Shown one piece after another: positions 32,061 to 40,766 of a DNA stretch of 64,000 bases. How positions within the stretch are numbered: the first letter of the stretch is position 1; every line of letters starts with the position of its first letter. Source of the DNA: Cellulomonas xylanilytica (GTDB taxonomy: Bacteria > Actinomycetota > Actinomycetes > Actinomycetales > Cellulomonadaceae). The notes under the pieces are model-generated. The model did not search any database. It had not been told where the DNA came from and worked only from the letters and a program-made list of their open reading frames with translations. Made by a program: the position numbers and the translations under genes. The stretch spans positions 1 to 64,000 of the forward strand of contig NZ_BJUB01000016.1 in the NCBI RefSeq assembly GCF_007989805.1. The letters are read 5' to 3'.

Positions 32061-32073
32061 CCGACGAGCCGAC

Positions 32074-32120
32074 ACAGACCGGTCCCGGCACGCACCGCGT
32101 GCCGGGACCGGTCTGTCTCT
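32074..32120. terminator. Long hairpin terminator between two SHOCT genes
   Basis: Nineteen-base perfect stem (32074-32092 with 32098-32116) and a five-base loop, followed by CTCT. It is the longest perfect hairpin I found and lies between two converging genes. Confidence 0.9.
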
Positions 32121-32142
32121 GTCCTGCGCCCGTTCTGCTGCG

Positions 32143-32520
32143 TCAGGCGAGCGCCTTGGCCTTGAGCGTCGCGAACTCGTCGGCGTCGATGGCACCGGAG
32201 TCCAGCAGGGCCTTCGCGGCGCCGATCTGGTCGGCCGGCGACTTGCCGGCGACGGAGCGGATGTACGTGTCCTGGGCCGCCTTGGCCTCCACGAACGCCC
32301 CCCGCTGCCGCTCGGCCATGCCCCTGCCCCGTGCGATCAGGTAGATGAGCGCCACGAGGTACGGCATGAAGACGAGCCCGATGACCCACACGGCCTTCCA
32401 CCAGCCGCTCAGGGCGTGGTCCCGGAAGAGGTCACCGATGATCTGGAACAGGATGACGAGGTAGACGAAGAACAAGAAGAACCAGACCAACATCCAGATC
32501 CACTGCCCGAGCGTGTCCAT
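32143..32520 (-). CDS. Membrane protein with PLDc_N and SHOCT domains
   Basis: 125 residues. ATG 32520 is chosen for AAGGA about eight bases before it. Two helices (about 9-30 and 42-62: WMLVWFFLFFVYLVILF, AVWVIGLVFMPYLVALIYLI) form the phospholipase-D-nuclease N-terminal type anchor, followed by a charged linker and a SHOCT end (QIGAAKALLDSGAIDADEFA). No catalytic PLD domain. These proteins are common in actinobacteria, function unknown. The SHOCT ends of this and the converging gene could let the two proteins associate. Confidence 0.85.
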   Translation of the reverse strand: MDTLGQWIWMLVWFFLFFVYLVILFQIIGDLFRDHALSGWWKAVWVIGLVFMPYLVALIYLIARGRGMAERQRGAFVEAKAAQDTYIRSVAGKSPADQIGAAKALLDSGAIDADEFATLKAKALA

Positions 32521-32631
32521 GGAACCGTCCTTGGTGCTGACCCCGCCTCTGCTTGGGGGGTTCGTGGATCCGAGGCTAGCCACTGCGGCACCCGAATCCG
32601 CCCGAATCGGTCCCCGACACGGCCGCGGTTC

Positions 32632-33393
32632 TCAGCCGGCCAGGGCCGCCCGCAGGAACCCGATGTCCTGTGCCTGCGTCTCCGCCGGGGTCTCGACCAG
32701 GGCGTCGCAGCCGGCTTCCCGGACCACGTGCGCGATGAGCTCGGGCGGGATCGTCCCCGACGCGAACCCGGCGTGCCGGTCGCGCGCCGAGCCCTGCGCG
32801 TCGCGCGAGCTGTTGGCGTGCACGAGGTCGACCTGCCCCGTGATGGCCCGCACCCGCTCCACGACCGTCTCCAGGTCCTCCCCGGCCGCCCAGGCGTGGC
32901 ACGTGTCGAGGCACAGCCCGACGTCGTAGCCGCCGATCGCGTCCCAGAGCATCGCGAGGCCGTCCAGGGTCCGCGCGCACGCGTTCTCGCCGCCCGCCGT
33001 GTTCTCCACGAGGACCTTCACGGGGAAGGTCGCGCGCTCGAACGTCTTGCGCCAGTTCTCGATGCCGACGGCGAGGTCGTCACCGTCGCCGACGTGCCCC
33101 CCGTGCACGATGAGCGCCCGCGCGCCGAGGGCCGCGGCCGCGGCGGCGTGCTGGGCGATCATGTTCCGGCTCGGGATGCGGATCCGGTTGTTGGTCGACG
33201 CGACGTTGACCAGGTACGGCGCGTGCGCGTAGATGCTGAGGCCCGAGGACACCAGGGCGTCGGCGTCCGCGCGGGGCACCGGCTTCTTCCACCCCTGGGG
33301 GTCCGCCAGGAACAGCTGGACACAGCCTGCGTCGAGCTCGGCGGCGGTCGCCACCGGGTCGTCGCCACGCACATGGGCGCCGATGAGCACCAC
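32632..33393 (-). CDS. nfo: Endonuclease IV (AP endonuclease)
   Basis: Cuts DNA 5' of abasic sites in base-excision repair, using three zinc ions. About 253 residues of TIM-barrel sequence: IGAHVRGDD at the start, YAHAPYLVNVAST, VHGGHVGDGDD, VLVENTAGG, LCLDTCHAWAAG, HANSSRDAQGSARDRHAG, LVETPAE. These hold the family His/Glu/Asp ligands. Start GTG 33393 is preferred because GGAGG lies about nine bases before it and family members start close to MLIGAH; GTG 33417 would add eight residues. It stands alone between a membrane protein gene and a CGNR regulator. Confidence 0.92.
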   Translation of the reverse strand: MVLIGAHVRGDDPVATAAELDAGCVQLFLADPQGWKKPVPRADADALVSSGLSIYAHAPYLVNVASTNNRIRIPSRNMIAQHAAAAAALGARALIVHGGHVGDGDDLAVGIENWRKTFERATFPVKVLVENTAGGENACARTLDGLAMLWDAIGGYDVGLCLDTCHAWAAGEDLETVVERVRAITGQVDLVHANSSRDAQGSARDRHAGFASGTIPPELIAHVVREAGCDALVETPAETQAQDIGFLRAALAG

Positions 33394-33490
33394 GTCGGTC
33401 TCCCTCCGGTCGGGCACGCGCCAGGCTAGACCGGACCGGTGACAGGCGCACGGGCGGGTCGGTGCACGCCGCGGGCGAGCGGACGGCGGG

Positions 33491-34069
33491 TCACGGCGCG
33501 ACGTCCCCCTGCCGCGGCACGGGACTGCCGGCCCGCCGCGCCCGGTACGCGGCGACGTGCGCGCGGTTGGCGCAGCCGTTGACGTCGCAGAACCGGCGCG
33601 AGCGGTTGCGGGACAGGTCGACGAGGACGGCGTCGCAGTCGTCGGCCTCGCACCGCTGGAGCCGGTCGTACTCGGCGCTGCGCACCACGTCGGACATCGC
33701 CATGGCGGTCTCGACGAGCAGGACGGTGGCCAGCGGGGCGCCCGGCGCCGTGCCGTGCAGGTGCCAGTCCAGGTCGTCGTGCCGGGTGAGGTACGGCACC
33801 GCTCCCCCGCGCGCCAGCATCTCGTTGAGCACGCCGGCCGCCGTGTCGCGGTCCACGTCCCACAGGTGCGCGATCTGGTCGCGGGCGTCGCGCATCGCGG
33901 CCAGCTCGGCCTCGTCGCCGTCGTGCCGGGCCGTGTAGCCCCACCGCGTGTAGAACTCCGTGACGTCGTCGGTGGTCGCCATGGCGTCGTGGCCGTCGCG
34001 TCGTCGGGCCGTGTTCACGATCTCGACGGCGGCCGCGATGCTCATCTCGGTGTCAGGTGCGAAAACCAC
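33491..34069 (-). CDS. CGNR zinc-finger (ABATE) transcription regulator
   Basis: 192 residues. GTG 34069 with AGGAG seven bases before it. Helical ABATE ligand domain about 10-135. The C-terminal CGNR finger is RCEADDCDAVLVDLSRNRSR then RFCDVNGCANRAHVAAYRAR, with four cysteines binding zinc and the CxNR DNA-contact motif (here CANR). It diverges from an EamA-type exporter with a palindrome between them, so it probably represses that exporter and itself. Confidence 0.87.
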   Translation of the reverse strand: MVFAPDTEMSIAAAVEIVNTARRRDGHDAMATTDDVTEFYTRWGYTARHDGDEAELAAMRDARDQIAHLWDVDRDTAAGVLNEMLARGGAVPYLTRHDDLDWHLHGTAPGAPLATVLLVETAMAMSDVVRSAEYDRLQRCEADDCDAVLVDLSRNRSRRFCDVNGCANRAHVAAYRARRAGSPVPRQGDVAP

Positions 34070-34104
34070 TTTGACTCCTGTTGCCCTTCCTGCGTACTGT
34101 CACG

Positions 34105-34118
34105 AGTGTAGTAACACT
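34105..34118. promoter_or_regulatory. Operator-like palindrome between CGNR and EamA genes
   Basis: AGTGT-N4-ACACT (34105-34118). On the minus strand it contains TACACT (34110-34105), a good -10 for the regulator gene, about 36 bases before its start. Binding of the CGNR protein is inferred from position. Confidence 0.5.
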
Positions 34119-34151
34119 TCACTCCTTACATCTGCCGGCGGGAGCACGACG

Positions 34152-35138
34152 ATGTCCCAGACCACCACGTCGAACCGCTCCGTCGGCATCGTCGCAGGTC
34201 TCGTCGCCGCCGTGGCCTTCGCCACGAGCGGGCCCGTGGTCAAGCCGCTGCTGGTCGCCGGGTGGTCCCCCGGGTCGGCGATCCTCGTGCGCCTGTCCGT
34301 GGCCGCGCTGCTGCTGGCCGGGCCGGCGGCCTGGGCGGTGCGCGGCCGCTGGCACGTCGTGCGGGACGAGTGGCGCACCATCCTCGGCTTCGGCGTGCTC
34401 GGCGTGGCCACCGCCTCGACCATGTACTACCTCGCGGTCGACCGGCTCCCCGTCGCCGTCGCCCTGCTCATCGAGTACACCGGCCCGCTCCTGCTCGTCG
34501 CCTGGCGCTGGGCCCGCGACCGGCAGGCGCCCACCCGGGCGACCCTCGTCGGGGCCGCGCTCGCGACGGGTGGGCTCGTCCTCGTGCTCGACTTCACCGG
34601 CTCGCTGGAGCTCGACCCGGTCGGCCTCGTGTTCGCGCTCGTGTCCGCGATCGGCAACGCCGGGTACTTCGCCTTCACCGGCCGGCCCTCCGCGCTGCCG
34701 CCGATCAGCCTGGCCGGCGCCGGGATGGCCGTCGGCGCCCTGACGGTCGCGCTCGTCGCCGCCGTCGGGGTGCTCCCGCTGGCCGCACCGGACGTCCGCG
34801 TCGACCTGCTCGGGTGGCAGGTGCACTGGGTCGTCCCGCTGCTCGTGGTGGCCACCGTGCCGACCGCCTTCGCGTACGGCGTGAGCGCCCTGTCCGTGCG
34901 GCTGCTCGGGGAACGTCTGGCCTCGTTCCTCGCGCTGTCCGAGGTGCTCGTCGCCGTCCTGCTCGCATGGGCTCTGGTCGGCGAGGCGCCCTTGCCGGTG
35001 CAGGCCGTCGGCATGGTGCTGGTGGTGGCCGGGATCGCCCTGGTCCGGCGCGGGACGGCCCCGCCGGCCGTCGAGCCGGCCCTGCCGCCCGCTGCCCTGG
35101 CGGACACTCCCGCCTACGCCGCGCGCACGAGCGACTGA
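34152..35138 (+). CDS. EamA/DMT family transporter
   Basis: 328 residues, ATG 34152 with GGAG ten bases upstream. Ten hydrophobic helices in two EamA repeats (about 12-145 and 155-290), with typical blocks FATSGPVVKPLLVAGWSPG, TMYYLAVDRLPVAVALLIEY and SVRLLGERLASFLALSEVLV. Drug/metabolite transporters of this type export amino acids, purines or drugs; the substrate is unknown. The divergent CGNR regulator suggests induction by its substrate. It converges on a VOC gene seven bases away. Confidence 0.9.
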   Translation: MSQTTTSNRSVGIVAGLVAAVAFATSGPVVKPLLVAGWSPGSAILVRLSVAALLLAGPAAWAVRGRWHVVRDEWRTILGFGVLGVATASTMYYLAVDRLPVAVALLIEYTGPLLLVAWRWARDRQAPTRATLVGAALATGGLVLVLDFTGSLELDPVGLVFALVSAIGNAGYFAFTGRPSALPPISLAGAGMAVGALTVALVAAVGVLPLAAPDVRVDLLGWQVHWVVPLLVVATVPTAFAYGVSALSVRLLGERLASFLALSEVLVAVLLAWALVGEAPLPVQAVGMVLVVAGIALVRRGTAPPAVEPALPPAALADTPAYAARTSD

Positions 35139-35145
35139 CCGCGCG

Positions 35146-35544
35146 TCAGCCCACGAAGATGCAGAACGGGTGTCCCGCCGGGTCGGCGTAGACGCGCAGC
35201 GGCTCCTCGGGGTCGTCGGACCGGTCGTACAGGAGCCGGGCACCCAGCGCGACGGCCCGCTCGTGCTGCACGTCGAGCTCGCCGGCGTCCGGCACGGTCG
35301 TGTCGAGGTGCAGCTGCTGCGGGACCGGGCCCTCCGGCCAGGTGGCCGCGGGCAGGGCGTCGACCTGCTGGAAGGCGAGCGGGACGCCCGACGGCGACCG
35401 CAGCACCAGCCAGTCGCGCTCACCGTGCTCGGGCTCGTCGCCCGGGCGGTACTCCAGGCCGAACAGCTCGCGGTAGAACTCCGCCAGCGCCCGGACGTCG
35501 GTCGTGTCGAGGACGACCTGCGCGATCGTGGGGAACGTCGTCAT
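35146..35544 (-). CDS. VOC superfamily protein
   Basis: 132 residues, ATG 35544. Glyoxalase/bleomycin-resistance fold: IAQVVLDTTDVRALAEFYRE starts the first half, QLHLDTTVPDAGELD the second, and VYADPAGHPFCIFV ends it, with the usual H/E metal positions in QLHLD and the C-terminal strand. It is closer to the actinobacterial glyoxalase-like family than to true glyoxalase I. Substrate unknown. Confidence 0.85.
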   Translation of the reverse strand: MTTFPTIAQVVLDTTDVRALAEFYRELFGLEYRPGDEPEHGERDWLVLRSPSGVPLAFQQVDALPAATWPEGPVPQQLHLDTTVPDAGELDVQHERAVALGARLLYDRSDDPEEPLRVYADPAGHPFCIFVG

Positions 35545-35686
35545 CAGCCATCACCTCGCACGCCATCGTGCCCGCCGGGCTCACCGGTCGCACGTGGACC
35601 ACCCGTCGCCGCGTCGCTCCGGCACCCCGCCGACCAGCCGTAGGCTCCTCTGCAGACGCCTCACCTGACGACGTGAAGGAGATCGT

Positions 35687-36370
35687 GTGGCAACCGACGT
35701 GCTCCCCCAGGCCACGGTCGGCGACGTGCTCGCCCGGCTCGCGGCGCTCGAGGACCCGAAGATCCGGACGGTCAACGAGCGCCACGGCGACGACCACGGC
35801 GTGAACCTGACCCAGCTCCGGGCGGTGGCCAAGAGCCTGCGCACCGACCACGACCTGGCCGGCCGGCTCTGGGAGACCGGCGACACGGCGGCCCGGCTCG
35901 TGGCCATCCTCATCAGCCGTCCGAAGGCCTACTCCGCGACCGAGCTGGACGCGATGCTCCGTGACGCACGCTTCCCGAAGGTCCACGACTGGCTGGTGGG
36001 CTACGTCGTCAAGAAGAGCCCGCACGTCGAGGAGCTGCGCGTCGCCTGGTTCAGCGACCCGGACCCGGTCGTCGCCAGTGCGGGCTGGGCGCTGACCAGC
36101 GACCGCGTCGCCAAGGCTCCGGGCGGGCTCGACCTGGACGGGCTGCTCGACCTCGTCGAGTCGCAGATGAAGAACGCGCCGGAACGCCTGCAGTGGGCCA
36201 TGAACGAGTGCCTGGCCACGATCGGCATCCACCACCCCGCGCACCGTGCGCGGGCGCTCGCCATCGGCGAGCGGCTCGAGGTGCTCAAGGACTACCCGAC
36301 GCCACCCGGGTGCACGTCGCCGTTCGCGCCGACCTGGATCGCGGAGATGGTCCGACGGCAGGGCGCCTAG
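35687..36370 (+). CDS. DNA alkylation repair (AlkD-like HEAT) protein
   Basis: 227 residues. GTG 35687 with AAGGAG about nine bases before it. Helical repeat protein: GVNLTQLRAVAKSLRTDHDL, LWETGDTAARLVAILISRPK, WLVGYVVKKSP and WLATSDRV-type turns fit AlkD-type HEAT-like repeats. AlkD enzymes remove N3- and N7-alkylated purines without base flipping. Many homologues in this wider family lack glycosylase activity, so repair function is probable, not certain. It converges on the methyltransferase gene. Confidence 0.78.
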   Translation: MATDVLPQATVGDVLARLAALEDPKIRTVNERHGDDHGVNLTQLRAVAKSLRTDHDLAGRLWETGDTAARLVAILISRPKAYSATELDAMLRDARFPKVHDWLVGYVVKKSPHVEELRVAWFSDPDPVVASAGWALTSDRVAKAPGGLDLDGLLDLVESQMKNAPERLQWAMNECLATIGIHHPAHRARALAIGERLEVLKDYPTPPGCTSPFAPTWIAEMVRRQGA

Positions 36371-36384
36371 GTCAGCGCGCGCGG

Positions 36385-37164
36385 TCAGCGACGCGCGGTC
36401 ACGAGCCAGGCGCGGGAGTCGAACCAGACGCCGTCGTCGTGCAGGTGCTCCTCCAGCGTCTCCCGCAGCCGTGCCAGACCCCGTTCCGCAGCCTCGGGAC
36501 CGAGCTGCTCGACCAGCTCGCGGGTGCTGGTGAAGCCGCGGACCCACGCCTCGGCGGACGCGACGTCCGGGCCGTACCAGACCGGTTCGTGGACCTCCGC
36601 GTGATCGACGTCGACGAACCCCGCTGAGCCGAGGAGGTCCGCCGTCCGCGCCGGGTCCCCGAGCGAGAACGCCGGCGAGACGCCGGCGGCCGGCGTCGCT
36701 CCGGAGAGAGCCTCACGGAGGGCGACGTCCCACTCGTTGCGGTCGGCGGACTGCCAGACCAGCATCACGAGGCGCCCGTCCGGGCACAGCGCGCGGGCGA
36801 GGTTGCCGAACGCCGCTCCCGGGTCGGTGAAGAACATCGTCCCGAACCGGCTGATCAGCAGATCCGCACCCTCCGGCGCGAACGGGTGGACCTGGGCGTC
36901 CACGCACTCGAAGGTGACGTTGCGGGGGCCCCGCGCCGCCGCGACGGCGCGGGCGCGCTCGACCGCCGACGCGGAGACGTCCACGCCCAGCGCGCCGCCC
37001 TCGGGCGCAGCGTGAGCGGCCGCGCGGGTGGTCGACCCCGTGCCGCACCCGACGTCGAGGACACGGTCCGACGCGCGGACGTCGCACGCCCGACGGAACA
37101 CCGGGTCCAGTCGTCGCAGCTCGGCGTCGTAGCCGGGCGCGTGCTCGTCCTCGCCGTGGCTCAC
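36385..37164 (-). CDS. Class I SAM-dependent methyltransferase
   Basis: 259 residues. Start GTG 37164 (MSHGEDEH); no ribosome site seen. SAM-binding motif I RVLDVGCGTGSTTRAAA, acidic post-motif GVDVSASAVERARAV, then DLLISRFGTMFFTDP and GRLVMLVWQSADRNEW as in the UbiE/menaquinone-type small-molecule methyltransferases. Substrate unknown. It stands alone, diverging from the small Rho_N-like gene. Confidence 0.85.
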   Translation of the reverse strand: MSHGEDEHAPGYDAELRRLDPVFRRACDVRASDRVLDVGCGTGSTTRAAAHAAPEGGALGVDVSASAVERARAVAAARGPRNVTFECVDAQVHPFAPEGADLLISRFGTMFFTDPGAAFGNLARALCPDGRLVMLVWQSADRNEWDVALREALSGATPAAGVSPAFSLGDPARTADLLGSAGFVDVDHAEVHEPVWYGPDVASAEAWVRGFTSTRELVEQLGPEAAERGLARLRETLEEHLHDDGVWFDSRAWLVTARR

Positions 37165-37305
37165 GCAGCAAGTTGACCCGCGGAGCACGCGGTGCGCAAC
37201 GCGGCGGTGCTGTCGCGGGCGTGCCGGAGCCTGCCTACGCTCGACGGAGGTCCGGAGAACGGCCGCGCGGTGCCGCCCGGTGGCGGCCGAGCAAGGAGGT
37301 GCACC

Positions 37306-37575
37306 ATGCCCGCACGCGACCCAGGACCGAGCGTCAAGGACCCGAAGGTCTACGAGGCGCTCCGGGACGAGGGCAACAGCAAGGAGAAGTCGGCGCGGAT
37401 CGCGAACGCCGGAGCGCGGTCGGGCCGGAGCACGGTCGCGTCGAAGGGCGGCAGCTCGGGCTCCTACGACGACTGGACCCTGACCGACCTGAGGAAGCGG
37501 GCCGGCGAGCTCGACATCGAGGGCCGCTCGTCGATGAACAAGTCCCAGCTCGTCGACGCCCTGCGCAACCACTGA
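37306..37575 (+). CDS. Small protein with Rho N-terminal-like (SAP) domain
   Basis: 89 residues, ATG 37306 with AAGGAGG upstream. First half PSVKDPKVYEALRDEGNSKE is the DUF7218 pattern common in actinobacteria. Second half WTLTDLRKRAGELDIEGRSS with MNKSQLVDALR is a Rho_N/SAP helix-extended-helix fold, which binds nucleic acid. Probably a nucleoid or plasmid-maintenance-like small DNA-binding protein. It begins a run of three genes with the acidic mini-protein and ADH. Confidence 0.85.
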   Translation: MPARDPGPSVKDPKVYEALRDEGNSKEKSARIANAGARSGRSTVASKGGSSGSYDDWTLTDLRKRAGELDIEGRSSMNKSQLVDALRNH

Positions 37576-37597
37576 ACCTGCCGGAGAAGGAGCCACC

Positions 37598-37747
37598 ATG
37601 ACCGAGATGACGACGAGCGACCCCGACGACACCCCCTCCCTGCCGGATCCCGCGGCCGAGGAGGGACAGCCCGACGTCGGAGCCAACCAGGACGTCGGTG
37701 CCCGCAAGATCTACCCGACCGACCCCACGGGTGACGACCCGGCATGA
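37598..37747 (+). CDS. Tiny acidic disordered protein (49 aa)
   Basis: ATG 37598 with GAGAAGGAG upstream; stop 37745-37747. Composition is Asp/Pro/Thr rich (MTEMTTSDPDDTPSLPDP, PTDPTGDDPA) with no helix or hydrophobic core. It follows the Rho_N-like gene by 22 bases. It resembles the other tiny acidic genes at 52205, 60217 and 61136. No function known. Confidence 0.65.
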   Translation: MTEMTTSDPDDTPSLPDPAAEEGQPDVGANQDVGARKIYPTDPTGDDPA

Positions 37748-37844
37748 GCCGCGGCGGGCTCGGCATGCGCTGCCCCGGGGGCCGGGTTAGCGTCGGGGCG
37801 GCGTGGAGCCACCGGCGCCGACACTGCCCGACGAGGAGACCTCG

Positions 37845-39044
37845 GTGCGCGCACTGACCTGGCAAGGACGCGAGAACGTCAGCGTCGAGAACGTTCCCGA
37901 CCCGACGATCCAGGAGCCGACCGACGCGATCGTGCGCGTGACGTCGACGGCCATCTGCGGCTCCGACCTGCACCTGTACTCGGTGCTCGGCGCCTATCTC
38001 GACGCCGGGGACATCCTCGGGCACGAGGCCATGGGCGTGGTGGAGGCCGTCGGCGCCGCGGCCGGGTCCCTGCAGGTGGGCGACCGCGTCGTCGTGCCCT
38101 TCGGCATCGCGTGCGGCACGTGCTGGATGTGCACGCGGGGGCTGCACTCGCAGTGCGAGACAACACAGGTCCGGTCCCAGGACAAGGGCGCAGCCCTCTT
38201 CGGGTACACCAAGCTCTACGGGCAGGTCCCCGGCGGCCAGGCCGAGTACCTGCGCGTCCCGCAGGCCCAGTTCGGCCCGGTCGTGGTACCCGACGACGGG
38301 AGCCCCGACGAGCGGTACCTCTTCCTGTCCGACGTCCTGCCGACCGCCTGGCAGGCGGTCGAGTACGCCCAGGTGCCCGCAGGCGGCACGGTCGGCGTGC
38401 TGGGTCTGGGGCCCATCGGCCAGATGGCGGCCCGCATCGCCGCGCACCGCGGGGCGTCGCGCGTGATCGGGATCGACCTGGTCCCCGAACGCCTCGCGAT
38501 GGCCCGGCGGCACGGGATCGACGTCATCGACCTGGGCAGCACGGACGACCTGGTGGGCGCGGTGCGCGACCTGACCGACGGGCGCGGGGTCGACTCGGCG
38601 ATCGACGCCGTGGGCATGGAGGCGCACGGCTCCCCCGTGGCGGCGGCCGGTCAGCGCGCGGCGACCCTGCTCCCCGACGCGCTGGCCGCTCCCCTGATCG
38701 AGAAGGCCGGCATCGACCGGCTCAACGCCCTGCGCTCGGCCATCGACATCGTGCGCCGCGGCGGCACCGTCTCCATCTCCGGCGTGTACGGCGGCGCGGT
38801 CGACCCCATGCCGATGATGTCGCTGTTCGACCGGCAGATCACCCTGCGGATGGGCCAGGCCAACGTCCGGCGCTGGATCGACGACCTGATGCCGCTCGTC
38901 ACCGACGACGCCGACCCGCTCGGGGTGCTCGACCTGCGGACCCACCGGGTCGGCCTCCACGAGGCACCCGCCGCCTACGACATGTTCCAGAAGAAGCACG
39001 ACGGGTGCATCAAGGTCGTGCTCGACCCGCTCGTGGTGCCGTGA
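37845..39044 (+). CDS. Zinc alcohol dehydrogenase, formaldehyde-dehydrogenase-like
   Basis: 399 residues. GTG 37845 (VRALTWQGRENV) is chosen over GTG 37803 because GAGGAG lies just before it and family members start here. Catalytic zinc: ICGSDLHLY and ILGHEAMG. Structural zinc lobe: CGTCWMCTRGLHSQC. NAD-binding GLGPIGQMAAR. The inserted segment after AIDAVGMEAHGSP is typical of glutathione-independent formaldehyde dehydrogenases. Substrate could be formaldehyde or another small aldehyde/alcohol. A paralogue lies at 49687-50862. Confidence 0.88.
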   Translation: MRALTWQGRENVSVENVPDPTIQEPTDAIVRVTSTAICGSDLHLYSVLGAYLDAGDILGHEAMGVVEAVGAAAGSLQVGDRVVVPFGIACGTCWMCTRGLHSQCETTQVRSQDKGAALFGYTKLYGQVPGGQAEYLRVPQAQFGPVVVPDDGSPDERYLFLSDVLPTAWQAVEYAQVPAGGTVGVLGLGPIGQMAARIAAHRGASRVIGIDLVPERLAMARRHGIDVIDLGSTDDLVGAVRDLTDGRGVDSAIDAVGMEAHGSPVAAAGQRAATLLPDALAAPLIEKAGIDRLNALRSAIDIVRRGGTVSISGVYGGAVDPMPMMSLFDRQITLRMGQANVRRWIDDLMPLVTDDADPLGVLDLRTHRVGLHEAPAAYDMFQKKHDGCIKVVLDPLVVP

Positions 39045-39145
39045 GGTCCCGCGCCTCGGCGCTCGCGAGCTGGCTGGCAGACGTCCGCGCGCTCTGGCGG
39101 TCGCAGAGCGTGCGCGCGCTCCGCCGGCGCCGGCGTCGCGGCTAG
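39041..39145 (+). CDS. Possible 34-residue arginine-rich peptide
   Basis: GTG 39041 overlaps the ADH stop (GTGA). The peptide is amphipathic and ends in a run of arginines (SVRALRRRRRRG). The overlap is of the kind used between real genes here. Against it, there is no independent ribosome site and GC-rich DNA often gives chance arginine runs. Confidence 0.35.
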   Translation: MRSRASALASWLADVRALWRSQSVRALRRRRRRG

Positions 39146-39149
39146 GTCG

Positions 39150-40757
39150 TCACGACCCGGCGGGGTCGTGCAGGAGGCGGTCCCAGACGGTGCGGGCGAG
39201 AAGACGGCGCGCGGCACCCGTCGGGCCCGAGGCGCCGAGCGCCGCACGTGCCGCGTTCCAGCCGGGCGCGCCGTGCACGCCGCCCCCGGGGTGGGCGGAC
39301 GCGCTCGCCAGGAACAGCCCGTCGACGGGTGTCTCCGGGCGCCCGAGACCGGGGGTCGGTCGCAGGAAGAGCTGCTGGTGCACCGCGGACGTCCCGCCGT
39401 TCACCGCCCCGCCCATCAGGCTGCCGTCGGCCGCCTCCAGGTCCGCGGGGCTCTGCACGTGCCGGCCCACGACGGCGTCGGCGAACCCGGGCGCGACCCG
39501 GGCGATCGCCTGCTCCATGCGGTCGACCTCGGCGGCGACCTCGGCGTCGGTCCAGCGGACGCCGTGCGGGACGTGGGTGTACGCCCACGCGGACTCGGTG
39601 CCGGCGGGAGATCGGCTCGGGTCGGCGGTGGTCATCTGACCGAACAGCAGGAACGGCCTCGGCGGGATCACGCCGGTCGACAGCTGCGCGGCGACGTCGA
39701 CGAAGCCGGCCGTGTCCACGCCCAGGTGCACGGTGCCGGCGCCGTGCCCGCCCTCGGAGCTCCACGGCACCGGGCGGTCGAGCGCCCAGTTGACCTTGAA
39801 CGTCGGGTGGTCCCACTGGAACCGGTCCAGGTCGCGGACGAGCCGGCTCGGCAGCGCGGAGGGCTCGATCAGCTGCCGGTACAGGACGGGCGCGGTGACG
39901 TCGGCCAGCACGGCACGCCGGACCCGGACGTGCTCTCCGCCCGCGGTGCGGACGCCGACGGCCCGCCGACCCACGACGTGGACCCGGTCGACCCGCGCGT
40001 TCGTCTCGACGCGCCCGCCGCCGGCCACGAGCCTGGCGACGAGGGCGTCCGCGAGGACCCCGGCGCCTCCCTCGGGAACGGGGAAGCCGACGTCCTGGCC
40101 GAGCATCGCCAGCAGCCAGCCGAACACGCCGCTCCCCGCGGCGTCGGGTGGCACGTCCGCGTGCATCGCGTTGCCGGTGAGCAGCAGCCCGCCGCCGTCC
40201 CCGCGGAAGCTCTCGTCCGCCAGCCGCCGGACCGGGAGCAGCGCGAGCCGCGCCAGGTCGACACCCCCGGCGACCCCGAGGCGACGCAGCAGCCGCACGG
40301 CGGAGACCACCGGGGGGAACGGCGTGAAGAGGGCGTCCAGCAGCGGGTCGCGGATCCGCTGCCACTCCTCGACCATGCCCAGCCAGGCGTCCCCGTCACC
40401 CGGCGCGAACGTCTCCAGGTTCGCCGCCGTGTCCTCGGCCCGCCGGTTCAGGACGGCGGCGCGGCCGTCGTCGAGGACGTGCGCCAGGACACGCGGCGCG
40501 TGCACCCACCGGAGCCCGTGGTCCTCCAGGTGCAGCCCGCGGATCACCGGGGAGCCCGCGGCCAGCGGGTAGAAGGCGCTGAAGAGGTCCGTGCGGAAGC
40601 CCGGCGCCGCCACCTCGGCCGTGCGCACCGCCCCGCCCGGTGCGTCCTGCGCCTCCAGGACCAGGACGTCCCACCCGGCGTCCACCAGCGCGTTCGCCGC
40701 CACGAGCCCGTTCGGCCCGGCACCGATGACCACCGCGTCGACCGTCCGTACCGCCAT
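39150..40757 (-). CDS. Phytoene-desaturase-like FAD oxidoreductase
   Basis: 535 residues, ATG 40757. FAD motif VVIGAGPNGLVAANALVDAG and second motif DAPGGAVRT place it in the carotenoid-desaturase/retinol-saturase-like amine-oxidase group. C-terminal HPGGGVHGAPGWNAAR is the cofactor-capping block. No carotenoid biosynthesis genes are present, so the substrate is open. It is last in a four-gene minus-strand operon (42606 to 39150) with an SDR, a DUF2243 membrane protein and a small zinc-type protein; the SDR gene ends nine bases upstream. Confidence 0.87.
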   Translation of the reverse strand: MAVRTVDAVVIGAGPNGLVAANALVDAGWDVLVLEAQDAPGGAVRTAEVAAPGFRTDLFSAFYPLAAGSPVIRGLHLEDHGLRWVHAPRVLAHVLDDGRAAVLNRRAEDTAANLETFAPGDGDAWLGMVEEWQRIRDPLLDALFTPFPPVVSAVRLLRRLGVAGGVDLARLALLPVRRLADESFRGDGGGLLLTGNAMHADVPPDAAGSGVFGWLLAMLGQDVGFPVPEGGAGVLADALVARLVAGGGRVETNARVDRVHVVGRRAVGVRTAGGEHVRVRRAVLADVTAPVLYRQLIEPSALPSRLVRDLDRFQWDHPTFKVNWALDRPVPWSSEGGHGAGTVHLGVDTAGFVDVAAQLSTGVIPPRPFLLFGQMTTADPSRSPAGTESAWAYTHVPHGVRWTDAEVAAEVDRMEQAIARVAPGFADAVVGRHVQSPADLEAADGSLMGGAVNGGTSAVHQQLFLRPTPGLGRPETPVDGLFLASASAHPGGGVHGAPGWNAARAALGASGPTGAARRLLARTVWDRLLHDPAGS

Positions 40758-40766
40758 GTCCGCTCC

